NCBI GenBank assembly: GCA_020746105.1
Contig: CM036628.1
Span: forward strand, 4,536,001 to 4,600,000
Direction of reading: 5' to 3'
Source: Trogon surrucura
Taxonomy: Eukaryota > Chordata > Aves > Trogoniformes > Trogonidae
Length of the DNA stretch: 64,000 nt
In this document: piece after piece, positions 27,401-37,479 of the stretch
Layout: each line of letters begins with the position of its first letter
How positions within the stretch are numbered: the stretch's first letter is position 1
Notes under the pieces: generated by a model
Told to the model about the DNA's origin: nothing
The model's input: the letters and a program-made list of their open reading frames with translations, nothing else
The model's database searches: none
Program-made: the position numbers and the translations under genes

Positions 27401-28668
27401 TTAGAATTAGCATTCTTACACCTTTGGCCAAAACAATGCCAGGGTAAGAATCTCGACGATAATAACCAGAAACGGCTGATGAATGAAATCTGAAGGTATA
27501 TAGTCCTTAAATTACATTTTCTCATTTCTGAATGTATATGTATAATGCTTCCATGCTTCTGAAGTATTAGTCAAAATGTGCTAATGTAATTTGAAAATTA
27601 CACTGTGAAATATGCATATTTTCAGATAACTCCTACATTATATTAACAGTTGATACGCAGAAGTTGTAGGTGTTTTTATAAAATGACTGTATTTTGGAGA
27701 ATGAACTTGAATTTGTAAGTGAATTAAAATGAAAAGATTAGGTCATGAATTAAATATTTAACTTATTCTGTAAAATATAATTCTGTTAAGAAAGCAGCAT
27801 TATACAGTAATCATTTACTATGAAATTCAGTGGATTTAAATTGGTAAAACATAATAGGGTTGCAGCAAGAAAAGACTGTAACTATCAGAGATGAAGCTTG
27901 AAAGTTCTGTTAATTCCCAGTACTGAAGGATAGTTATAGGTGAGAATAAAACGAAATTGTTTGTTACTCTTTTTTTTTCTCAAAATAAATGTCTTATTTA
28001 TGTAGATGTATTAGAAAATTTTTAGGTCAATAAATGTCACTTTTTTCTTTCTTACATTTTTCTTCTTATCTCTAAGTTTTCATTTGGAGAATAAGTATAC
28101 CATAAATATATATATAAATATATGGGATGCTTTTCAGTAAGTTTTTTTTTTATAATCTTCCTTTCTTAATTTGACCTAAGAACGGGAAAGTTTACACTAT
28201 GTGTTGTGTCATAGTTTATATTTAAAATAAAAAGCAAATCATCTGACTCTTAGGAGCTGCAGAAAATTATTAAGTGGCAAGAATAATAACAACAAAACAA
28301 TATTTTGGCCTTCCACAGCCCCATAGTGTACTACTATTTATTAACATAAATTGATTAAGCTTAGCAACAAGAGCAGGGTGAGTAGTGCAAAACACTTTCC
28401 ATGAGTATTCATGTGAATGTTAAGTGAACCTATTTCAGATATGTTTGTGTTGTTTCCTGAATTCTCTTCCACTAACTGGGCTTTTCCCAGAGTAAATGCT
28501 TACAGGAAAAAAAAGAACATTAAGCCTACAGATTTTAGCATATATGGAAAATATAAATCTGTCTTCCATCAGAAATTCCTGCAGGAATCTACTATTCAGA
28601 CACGTTTATCTAATTACGGAACAGGATTCTGCTTAGGAAAGTTGAAATTTAAAAAAAAACCAAACCTC

Positions 28669-28704
28669 AACTTTGTAAGATCACACAACTTTGGAAGATC
28701 ACAC
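28669..28704. repeat. 18-bp tandem duplication
   Basis: The unit aactttggaagatcacac occurs twice in tandem, with one mismatch in the first copy. It looks like a recent replication-slippage duplication. Confidence 0.9.
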
Positions 28705-28790
28705 AACGTACGGATGTCAGAAACCATTCAGTCACGGAGATGTTTTTCTTTGCATTGCTCTTTTCACTGTGTCTTCCCATTAGTAAGAGC

Positions 28791-28824
28791 AGAAAAACTT
28801 AATCAAGAGAAAAACTTAATCAAG
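28791..28824. repeat. 17-bp perfect tandem duplication
   Basis: The unit agaaaaacttaatcaag occurs twice with no mismatch, about 90 bp from the 18-bp duplication upstream. Perfect identity suggests a recent event. Confidence 0.9.
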
Positions 28825-29389
28825 AGAAGAAAGCCTCTAGGAGAAGCATTATAGGCATTATACATTATAATGGCATTACAACAAAAAAACCTTAATTCTG
28901 AGAAATTTTCCACTGGTCTTAATTCCTTCAGGGTTATGAAAGTTTTCTGCAACCACAACAAAGCTTAATCATGCTTTCTGCATTGTTGTGAACTAGACAA
29001 GTTTTACCTTCATTATGTTTCCACAATGAAGAAGAGATATCAACAAAATATTTGCTATTTCTTTTTTTTTCTTTAGTGAAATGACAGGCATTTAAATGTG
29101 AGAAAACTTCTGTTTGTTTCCCTGTTCTTTTGTCATGAATAGAGCACTGGATCTTTGAATAGTTCTTTAATTTCGTGTCTTAGAATTATTTTAAACCACC
29201 GTCATTCCCTCCGCTGTTAGCAGCCTTGTCATCTCCTCTGAAGGTAGAGCCATTACGGGGTTATTTTACAGAAAAATACCGCCTGAATTTAAGGCAGATT
29301 TTGCAGCGTCTGTACTTTCCCCTATTAAAGACTGAAGAAAAGTGTGGAAAACGTAGATATATACAAGAAAGAAAAGCACACCTTAGCGG

Positions 29390-29582
29390 ATCAAACCCAC
29401 GCCCCGAGAACCTCCGGCTGGAAGTTCTCTGGGGCTCCCGGCGCAGGGGGCAGGCACAGTGCGGGAGGGGGCCGCTGTGCCAATGGGGAGGAGAGGATGG
29501 GTCAGGTGACCCGAATGGACCAATCACAGTGTGCCCTTCCCATGCGCTCAGTATATAAAGACCCTCGAGAAGGGCCCTGGGC
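29390..29582 (+). promoter_or_regulatory. Candidate RNA polymerase II promoter (CCAAT/TATA, GC-rich)
   Basis: A GC-rich, CpG-containing block stands alone in AT-rich DNA. It has CCAAT boxes at 29480-29484 and 29520-29524, the latter as ccaatca. A gggagggg tract lies near 29463, and an inverted pair of gggtca half-sites with a 2-bp spacer at 29499-29512. A TATA box, tatataaag, lies at 29552-29560. The start site would be expected near 29580-29590, which puts the CCAAT boxes about 60 and 100 bp upstream, a classic spacing. Immediately at the expected start is an 8-bp-arm inverted repeat (aagggccc t gggccctt, about 29570-29586). Order and spacing are seen directly; promoter activity is inferred. 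I cannot name the gene. An LTR was considered, but I see no LTR boundaries, primer-binding site or polyadenylation layout. Confidence 0.6.
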
Positions 29583-29714
29583 CCTTTGGTTGCTGCTGTG
29601 CTGGGAGGCTTGGTGGTGGCTCTTTGTTATCGGTCCCTGTGCTGCTCTTCTTCCTGTCTCCTTTTAGCACCACAGAGGAGCACTCTTACTCAGCACAGAT
29701 TGCTGCTTTCCAAG
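29583..29714 (+). other. Candidate first exon downstream of the 29.5-kb promoter
   Basis: If transcription starts about 30 bp after the TATA box, the first stretch would run to a possible splice donor, CAAG|GTAGGA, at 29714/29715. The same stretch contains a pyrimidine-rich tract ending in tttag at 29667, which could serve as an acceptor for a 47-nt exon (29668-29714). Overlapping frames of about 90-110 codons run through the promoter and this exon in several phases, so none is a convincing protein. A long non-coding RNA, or the 5' untranslated exon of a gene whose other exons lie elsewhere, would both fit. Confidence 0.3.
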
Positions 29715-29720
29715 GTAGGA

Positions 29721-32700
29721 GGTCTAAGGTTTCCTCTTCTGTTTGGGTTTTTTATTTGACTGTTACTAGGCCTCTGGTGTTGGGCACTGCTCCCTGGGCC
29801 TTCTCTGCTTGAGGCCTAGTTGCCATCTGGAAGGCCTGGGATGTGTATTAACATGTTCCCTTGTATCTTTGAGTATGTTTATATACTTGTATATATCAGT
29901 ATCTAGTTCAACATCATCATTATTATTGCTAATAATACATTCTTTTTCAAGAAACTGTTCCAAGTTTGTTTTTTTTTCCCCCTGCTTCCCCTGTTGCCCT
30001 ACCCTGAGATGAGGTGATCACAGTATCTCTTCAAGTTTAGTGGCCAGCTCAGCCCCAAACTTCAAAAGATTTAATTGGCACGTTTGTGAGACGTTCAGAC
30101 CAGAATAGAGGGAAATGGTGAACTGGATATAATGATGTTTTTCTTAATGTGAGCCTCTTGATGTCTTTTGTATAACTTTTTGACATGTCAGCGTTTTCTT
30201 CAACAAGATTTAGTAATCAGCCATAGAAAAACACACCATGCCCCCAACAATTAAAGCCTGCATTAGATAACTCTTAATTATTGTGGCAATTTCTGCTAAT
30301 TTTGTCTTTATATGGTGAACCTATTAATGACCATCAGTGGCTTTGTGTACCTGGGAAATACTTTTTTTTGCACTTTAATGGTGGTAGTAGAGGAGTTAAG
30401 TGTTAGCACAGGAAGACTGGACATTCAGAAACAGTAAGAAATTGAATGTTTTAAGCAACTGTCCTAGTTATTATTGAGTATCTGAACTCAGAAATAACAA
30501 TAATGCAAGAAAAGAAATTGAAGTACATTCTTGCTTTAGAAGAATGCTGAGGAATTGACATCTGACTCTTACTCTGCATTTACAGAGCAGTGGTAACCAC
30601 TCTCATCTATCTTCCAACTGCAGTGTGGTTTCAAAGGCCTCTTAGAGAACCCAGTAGAAGCTGGCATCACTTTTCTAGAAATCTCTTAATTATCTGCAAT
30701 TAGGATGGAGAAGGAGACTCTGGTGATGGAATAAAACTATGTTGGTGGTTTTTTTTTCTGGTGAAACCAACCTTTCTTATGGTATACTTGCTTATATTAC
30801 TTGCTTTTAAGATAAACCTTGTGGATTGTAATTGAAAGGGGTGAATTTATGCCCTGTCTTGATCAGATATGCAAAGAACTTGCACATTTTTACTCTGTAA
30901 ACATTTTGAGCAACAGTTTTGTTTTCTTTATTATTGTGATGTTACATGGGTATTTCGAAACACATTGCCAGTAATAAAATGTTAAAAGCTTGCCAAAATC
31001 ATTAAGTTCTATACACTTATTATTAGACTGAAGAAGTGCTGCATGTTCATTACCAGCTGCTTTTCCAAATGTAGTAATGCACTGTAGAGGCACAATGCTG
31101 AATCCAGTAAGCGTGTTGAAAAGATAATATCGCTTGTCTTGTAAAGAATCACAGCTTGGAAGGAATATTTTCAATTCAGTTATGGGTTACAACCTCAATT
31201 ACTTTAAGAATCTTTCTTGGCAATTTATGGAGTTGTTCGCAACAACAAATTCATATACATAACTACTTTTCATTTGATAATAAAGAGAGGAAGCAAACCC
31301 AATATGGTCCAAGTCTTGAATGCATAAAAGCCAGATGGTAAATACACATTACTCTCAGAATACCTGCTTACCCATGAGTTTAGGAACAGTTTATCTGTAA
31401 TGTCACTTCCAGAATATGAAATTCTTTCCTTTGGATGACTAGTCTGTAATTCTGCCAGAAAGTGCACCTTTGGGGACCAGCACTTTCAGATACGACAGCT
31501 CAGTGATGGCAGTGCTGTTCCTGTGTTGATAGGTAGAAAAATGAACAGCAAAATTTCTCCTCTGCTGCTCATCCAGCCAGGCCTTATGCCATCAGTGAAT
31601 GATGAAGTTGCACTGCTCATTTCCTGCCTTGCTGGAGGAAAATGAAAGCACAAGTTTTTACTTTTACATATGCTCATATAGAAGGTATTAGTCAGAAAGG
31701 CCAGAAAAAAAAAAAATAGTAGTATTGTTTTAGCAATAGCAGGAAGCGATTTCTGTGAAGTTATCCTCCGAGAGCCCTTCTCTGAACATTTCTGGGTGGA
31801 GTTTGTTCTGTCTGACACTAAATGGCATTTTTTTTAACCCAAACCCATCCGGATTCCTGTGCTTTTTCACTGGCCCCTTTTCAGGTCCAGTAGTGCTGCT
31901 GGCCTTGCTGGTGAGGTATGATTCTTGGACATAACAGCTGTTTCCTGTGGAGAAACAAAGGAACTGGAAACTGTGATGCCAATATAGTAGTATCTTCTTG
32001 GATAGGTTTTCTGTGATGGATTGGCTAAATTGTGAATATGGATAGTTTTCTGTCTCTTTCATTTTTTTATACCTTTCAGCACTTCTGCTTTTCCTTTAAA
32101 CCCTTCCTATTCTTTTATCTTATTCCTGCTATTTTTCTGGTAGTATCTGCACTTTTCTGTGGAGTTTACTCTTTGGCTGAACTCTGCGTGGTGGTCAAGT
32201 GACTAAGGGCAAAGCACTCTCTAGATTATCTGAGCTTGAAGTTGATAAAGCTAAAATGTGTGCTGGCAGCATCTTTTTTTTTATTACTAAAAGATTGTTT
32301 AAAAATTGTTGAGAAAATCAAAGAAACTTCTCTGACAGTCCTTTATGAATGATGTGTTAAAAACCAGCAAAGTAATCAAACAACAAAAACCCCATGCCAA
32401 AACCAAAAAACCACAACCCTTTAAACACTTTGTGTGTTCAAACGGATAGTGGATTATCTTGCCAGTTATTTGGATGGCGTGAAATAACAGATCAGTGCAA
32501 CATTCTATCCTGCTGTAAGTCTTTCTAGATAACTTTTGTATGTCTAATTCCTCAATTTATATGCATGTGTACTGATTAAACAGTGTCAGTTCTTGTTGGA
32601 ATTAGTGTAGTTTCAGAGATTGGGACTTTCCACTGGTTTGAATCTGACTTTCCTACTCTAGTATTGTCCATTAGCTTTTGTGTGGAACTTAGCTTTTTTT

Positions 32701-35434
32701 TTTCTTTACAGCGGTTAGCTATTGTCATTTAATGCCAGTAGGGATTTAAAGTTATTAAAAAGCTTATTTATTAGGTTACGTAGTGTTATCCTGGACAGTA
32801 GTCAGCATCTGCAGTAGTCAGATTTCTTTTTCTGCAAACCATTGAAGAGCTCCATACTTAATATTTTTCTCCAGTTCTGTGTTGCTACAGTATGTTTATT
32901 AGTTGAATGTATATGCATAGACTATTGTGTTAAGCGGTTGTCTCTTCAGAATAATTTGTTCCATTAAGTTTGTTTTTATAAAATAAAGTATTACAATTTT
33001 TTTTAGAATGCTTTCTGGTGTACACTTAATCTTGCCCTTTTGCTAGAAATATTCATAGAAATATGTTATCAAAGAAAAAGAAACTGCTTAAAGATTGGGA
33101 CCACCTTAGGGAAGAACAGGAGGGAAACAGATGTTCGGAGAGCTCTCAGTGATGATTTCTGAACTGTGAAATAGAATTGCCTATGACAATTCACGTAGTT
33201 CCTGGCAGCATATGAATTGCCACATCGATATTCAGTGTACTGCTAGTCTCAAGGAAGGGCAACACATACAAAGTGGAGCTGGTGCTTTTCTGGTTTTGTG
33301 TTAGCATGTTGCCACTGATGTAGTGGATTCTTTTCTGAACTTGACTTAGTAGAAATTTCACCAGTATCAAGCCCAGGGTTGTCGTGGAGGCTCTTTCCCG
33401 TTGCAAAGAAAGTAGCTTTGGTTCTCTCTTGACATTTGAAAGTGTATTTGGGATTGATAAAATTTCTATTCATAGGCATAAATGGAGTCAAATTGTGATC
33501 TCATTTCTGAAGTCAGAAGTGCTGCTTGTCAGTGCTCTCAGTGTGGTAGCCATAGCAGACTGTCTGATATGTACCATAGCACCTGTATAATCATTTAATT
33601 CTTGAGATAAATGGTCTTACAGGTTTTTCATTTATGTCTATTGCTGGACTGGAAACAAATAGGTGTTGTGCCTGACAAGATCAACCTCTGAGTGGGAAAC
33701 TTGGGTGGAAATTTCCCAGGCAACAAATTATCCTAAAAGCTGAAGCATCTTTGCTCTTTTGTCTTCCCTTCAAGTCATAAAAGAACACATAGAAATGACT
33801 GATTGATGTTACTACAAAAAACAAGCATCGTTCTTAGATAGATGAACTACACTGTTGCAGACTTGGTACCTACCACTTAAAAGTTTAAGAAGGGAGCATG
33901 TGATGCCTATGCAGTATAACAACTTCTCTGGTACTCAAGCCCCCTTCCACATGCAGAGGAGCCATTAACCCTTACAGGAAAGACTGGCTGCTGTCCCAGG
34001 TGGGGAGCTTTCAGAAAATATGCTGTAGGAAGTCTGTTTAGCATCCTATTTGCAGGAAATCAGAGACGCATTTTGCGGCGTTAATGCTTCTGTGCTTCTT
34101 TAAGTTTGAAAGTCAATACCCAATAACGTGGATAAAGCATTATAGGACAAGTAGCTTATCAAAAGTGTAATGAATAATGCACTTGGCTTGGCTGAATATC
34201 TGTAATGGCACTGCTTACATTTTTAAAATGCATTTTTAAGACAGTGTAGTAATAAACATAAAAGGTGTTCTTCACCTCAGTGATAAAGACTGTACTGCTG
34301 CAATACATTTTTGTGACATAAGCCATATTTCTTCACTTAGATTTATTAGTGTGAAGAAAATTACTCTTCTGAAAAACAAGTGGTACAGACACATTATTAC
34401 TGTAGCAAAAGGTGTTATTAATCCATATACTGCATCTCCAGTTGCATGGACTCTGTTTATTATCTGTGAAGGGAACATGACCTTAGCTTTCTCTAAGCAG
34501 TCCTGGAAGCAGCTGTTTTATGATGTTTCTTTCTTGCTCATTCTTTTCAAGGGATACTTTGTCTCAAGTGTTTTTGGAGAGGGTTCACATACTATAAAGA
34601 GCAGAGTGCATGTTGATACAGTATTTTTTTCTTCTTGAATTTTTGTGAATTTAAAAGCAATAAATGAAACCAAACAAGAAAGTCATTGTGTGTAGTATGG
34701 AGTTGGAGAGGAAAAATTAAGGAGACAACTGTTAGCGCTGCCTGAAAAGCAGCTTTGAAATCCCAAACAGGGATTCAGTGTAATCAAGAAATAAAAATAT
34801 AAGCGGGAGCAGGAGTAATGACATGAGAAAGTAATTTCATTTACCAGGTGGTTAGGAGAAACCAGGGGTCAAATGTTGAATAGAAATACTTCAAGAAAAG
34901 GCCTGGCAATCTGTGTGTGTGTGGAGCCAGAGATGGTGAAGCCCTTTGTGTTCTCTGTGAGCTCCTGCCCTGCTTTCCGTTCTTGGTAGCTGAACACTTC
35001 CTGGAGTGTACTCAGCATTAGCTAGGTAATAGTTGGGTAGCCGTTCTTTAAAATGCAAAAACTGGCAGAACTTGAGGGGTTCTGACAAAGCACATACTCC
35101 TGAGCAGTCAACACAGTCCTCATGCTTTACTTAAGCATTAATTTCAATCTTGTGCCTCCTGTAGTTTGATGTGAGAAATTATTATTCTTACTGTCCAGTC
35201 ATGTCCTTTCTCAGTGTGAGGCAAGTAATGCTGCAGATCTCTCTTACTGTCTTTTGCCATAGTATTGGCAATAATCTTGCCACCATGGTGGCAAGTTTAT
35301 CATGAATTTAGCCTGTATAACTTACATATTTGTGATAAACCATAAAGGTATACCATTCCAAAGGTAATAATTAAGTCATTAAGTTCCAGATCAGAAGAAA
35401 CAGGGCTGTTACTCTTTCTTCACAGTCATTGCAA
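29721..35434. other. Unique non-coding DNA, no recognised gene
   Basis: The stretch downstream of the candidate promoter has no convincing second exon. Frames on the - strand at 31486-32062 and 33191-33491 (71-110 codons) were read and not recognised. A + frame of 95 codons at 34351-34638 overlaps a 68-codon - frame; neither resembles a known family. No retroelement 3' end was seen until the CR1 at 35435. Confidence 0.5.
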
Positions 35435-35882
35435 CTCAAAAGCGGCCAGAGCGGCTGACTCCTTCGGACTGAACGGGCAGCGGCAGCTGCAGCACTAAGA
35501 GCGGTTGTTCTCTGGTTTCTGGGCGCACCGAGGCGAGAGGGGGCTTTGCCGGGGACGGTGAAGCCAAGGACAGAGAGCGGGACCCAGAACTGAGAGGGAG
35601 TCTCGCGAGGTGGGCGCAAGTGACGTAGGCGGGGAGGAAGCCCGCAGCGTGCGGAACTCAAAAGCGGCCTCAGCCACCTGAGCTCTCTTGGAGAGCAGCG
35701 TGAGCGTGGGGAGGGGAGGCCCTGCTGAGCTCTGGTGATCCGCGGGCACAGGGGGGTGTTACTGGTGGCTCTGGGAGGGCGAGGATGGCAGACCCTGGGC
35801 AGAAGAGGTGAAAGGAGTGGTTATCGGTCATTTCTTTTCTTTTTTTTTGGTCATTTTCTTTTCCCTTTTTTTTTTCCCCATC
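35435..35882 (+). promoter_or_regulatory. CR1 5'UTR / internal promoter region
   Basis: A sharp change from AT-rich flank to CpG-rich sequence marks the start of the element. LINEs carry their own internal promoter in the 5'UTR, so this is the likely transcription control region. The 15-mer aactcaaaagcggcc occurs at 35433-35447 and again at 35655-35669, suggesting a repeated unit of about 222 bp. A cAMP-response-like tgacgta lies near 35621. Just before the ORF1 start is a long pyrimidine tract (about 35834-35880). The region is antisense-open for 84-96 codons, which simply reflects high GC content. The boundary is inferred from composition and from the flanking heptamer. Confidence 0.75.
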
Positions 35883-36115
35883 ATGGTTGCCGCCAGACAG
35901 AAATCCACCATAAGAAGGAGTGTGGGGACCCAAACTGCTTCAGCACAAGGATGCAGCTGTGCAGGCTGCCGGCTGCAGGGAGTGCCTGAGCCTGTGCCTC
36001 CCAGAGGCTGCAGCTGACAGTGCCTGTGGGAGGTGTGGTCAGCTGGACGACCTTCTCCAGCTTGTGGCAGAGCTCAAGGAAGAAGTGGAGAGGCTCAGGA
36101 GCATCAGGGAGTGTG
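35883..36115 (+). pseudogene. CR1 ORF1 protein, N-terminal fragment, frameshifted
   Basis: The ATG at 35883 has good context (atcATGG) and begins MVAARQKSTIRRSVGTQT, the usual CR1 ORF1 opening. A cysteine-rich patch follows (CSCAGC, then CGRCGQ), then a short coiled-coil-like segment ([17 protein letters not shown]). ORF1 of CR1 is an RNA-binding protein that accompanies the element RNA. Here the first frame stops at 36015-36017 and the second part is readable only in the +1 frame (35920-36123). A small indel near 36000 therefore breaks it. The fragment ends at about residue 75, where the internal deletion joins it to the RT. It is not functional. Confidence 0.85.
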
Positions 36116-36118
36116 AAA

Positions 36119-37408
36119 GATGACCCAGATAACTACAGACCAGTCAGCCTCACCTCCATCCCTGGAAAGGTGATGGAACATCTTATCCTTGACGCTGTCT
36201 CTAGGCATATGAAGGATAAGAAGGTTATTAGAAGCAGTCAGCATGGCTTTGCCAAGGGGAAGTCATGTTTGACCAACCTGATAGCCTTTTATGAAGACAT
36301 AACCAGGTGGATGGATGGTGGCCATGAAGTGGATGTGGTCTATCTGGATATCAGCAAGGCCTTTGACACCGTCTCCCACAGCATCCTCGTAGGTAAACTG
36401 AGGAAGTGTGGTCTGGATGACCAAGTAGTGAGGTGGGTCACTAACTGGTTGAAGGGAAGAAGCCAGAGAATTGTGGTCAATGGGGCAGAGTCTGGCTGGA
36501 TGCCTGTGTCTAGCGGGGTCCCTCAAGGATCAGTGCTCGGGCCGGTGCTGTTCAATATATTTATCAATGACCTGGACGAGGGATTAGAGAATGTTGTCAG
36601 CAAGTTTGCTAATGATACAAAATTGGGAGGAGTGGTTGACACACCAGAAGGCTGTGCAGCCATTCAAAGAGACCTAGACAGGCTGGAGGGCTGGGTGGGG
36701 AGAAATCTTATGCGGTTCAGCAAGGGCAAGTGTAGAGTTTTGCACTTGGGAAAGAACAACCCCATGTGCCAGTACAGGTTGGGGACTGCCCTGCCAGAGA
36801 GCAGCGCAGGGGAACGGGTCCTGGGGGTTCTAGTGGACAGCAGGATGGCCACGAGCCAGCACTGTGCCCTCGTGGCCAAGAAGGCCAAGGGCATCCTGGG
36901 GTGTATTAGAAGAGGAGTAGCAAGTAGGTCGAAAGAGGTCCTCCTGCCCCTCTACTCTGGCCTGGTGAGGCCGCATCTGGAATATTGTGTCCAGTTCTGG
37001 GCCCCTCAGTTCAAGAAGGACAGGGAGCTGCTTGAGAGAGTCCAGCGCAGAGCCACAAAGATGATGAAGGGAGTGGAACATCTCCCTTATGAGGAAAGGC
37101 TGAAGGAGCTGGGTCTCTTTAGCTTGGAGAAGAGAAGGCTCAGGGGTGACCTCATAAATGTTTATAAATATGTCAAGGGGGAGTATCAGGAGGACAGAGC
37201 CAGGCTCTTTTCAGCGGCGTCCACTGACAGGACAAGGGGCAATGGGTGGAAGCTGGAACAGAGGAGGTTCCATAAAAATATGAGAAAAAACTTTTTTACT
37301 GTGAGGGTGACAGAGCACTGGCACAGGCTGCTCAGGGAGGTTGTGGAGTCTCCTTCTTTGGAGACATTCAAAACCCGCCTGGACGCGTTCCTGTGCGCTC
37401 TACTGTAG
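36119..37408 (+). pseudogene. CR1 ORF2 reverse transcriptase, N-terminally deleted, active-site mutant
   Basis: A continuous frame of about 430 codons begins abruptly inside the RT at [11 protein letters not shown]. Computed from an ATG at 36020 the frame is 462 codons, but its first 33 residues are out-of-frame ORF1 sequence. RT motif A is present as LDISKAFD (first Asp codon 36347). Motif B is SGVPQGS (36512-36532). Motif C, normally FADD, reads FAND: the first catalytic Asp is an AAT codon at 36611-36613. The thumb (RFSKGKC...HLGKNN) and the conserved CR1 C-terminus ([12 protein letters not shown]...FKTRLDAF) follow, with a TAG stop. No EEP endonuclease domain remains. Loss of the nuclease and of a metal-binding Asp makes it inactive. 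The lack of stops indicates the insertion is young compared with the other CR1 pieces here. Confidence 0.95.
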
Positions 37409-37479
37409 GTGGTCCTGCTCTAGCAGGGGAGTTGGACTAGATGATCTTTGAGGTCCCTTCCAACCTCTAACATTCTATG

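Larger units (their letters stand above)
18441..29389. other. Unique non-coding DNA; a few pockets of unclear origin
   Basis: Mostly AT-rich. Three places differ slightly. 18700-19050 is GC-richer and looks like an old decayed repeat I cannot name. 19366-19815 (+) holds a 149-codon frame overlapped by an 80-codon frame in another phase; neither product is recognisable. 23821-24063 on the - strand ends in a textbook splice donor (see findings). Long runs of T at 20482-20513 and near 21750 are simple sequence. The 145-codon frame at 28417-28854 is built partly from two local tandem duplications and is unlikely to be a gene. Confidence 0.45.
35435..37479 (+). mobile_element. CR1 LINE, 5'-complete but internally deleted
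   Basis: The parts lie in canonical order: GC-rich 5'UTR (35435-35882), N-terminal ORF1 fragment (35883-36115), then reverse transcriptase and C-terminal part of ORF2 (36119-37408), 3'UTR and the terminal ATTCTATG (37472-37479). The ORF1-to-RT junction is at about 36115-36119. The rest of ORF1 and all of the ORF2 endonuclease domain are missing. A full CR1 is usually about 4.5 kb, so roughly half the element is gone. The heptamer attgcaa sits directly before the 5' end (35428-35434) and directly after the 3' end (37480-37486), a possible target-site duplication. An almost unbroken RT frame suggests a relatively recent insertion. The copy cannot move by itself: it lacks the endonuclease and has an altered RT active site. 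Confidence 0.95.

Noticed and set aside
29226-29812. Overlapping + and - frames of 88-110 codons over the GC-rich island
   Set aside because: They occur in several phases at once and run through the TATA and CCAAT boxes; high GC content removes stops by chance.
31141-31170. Possible minus-strand CR1 start ('gaatcacagcttggaagg')
   Set aside because: Lacks the rest of the CR1 3'UTR signature; too short.
33191-33491. Two overlapping - frames with protein-like composition
   Set aside because: They are in different phases, both short, and no family could be recognised; a processed pseudogene could not be shown.
35371-35933. Minus-strand frames of 84-96 codons
   Set aside because: They are antisense to the CpG-rich CR1 5'UTR, with no recognisable product.
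36263-37371. Minus-strand frames inside the RT region
   Set aside because: They are antisense shadows of the CR1 ORF2.
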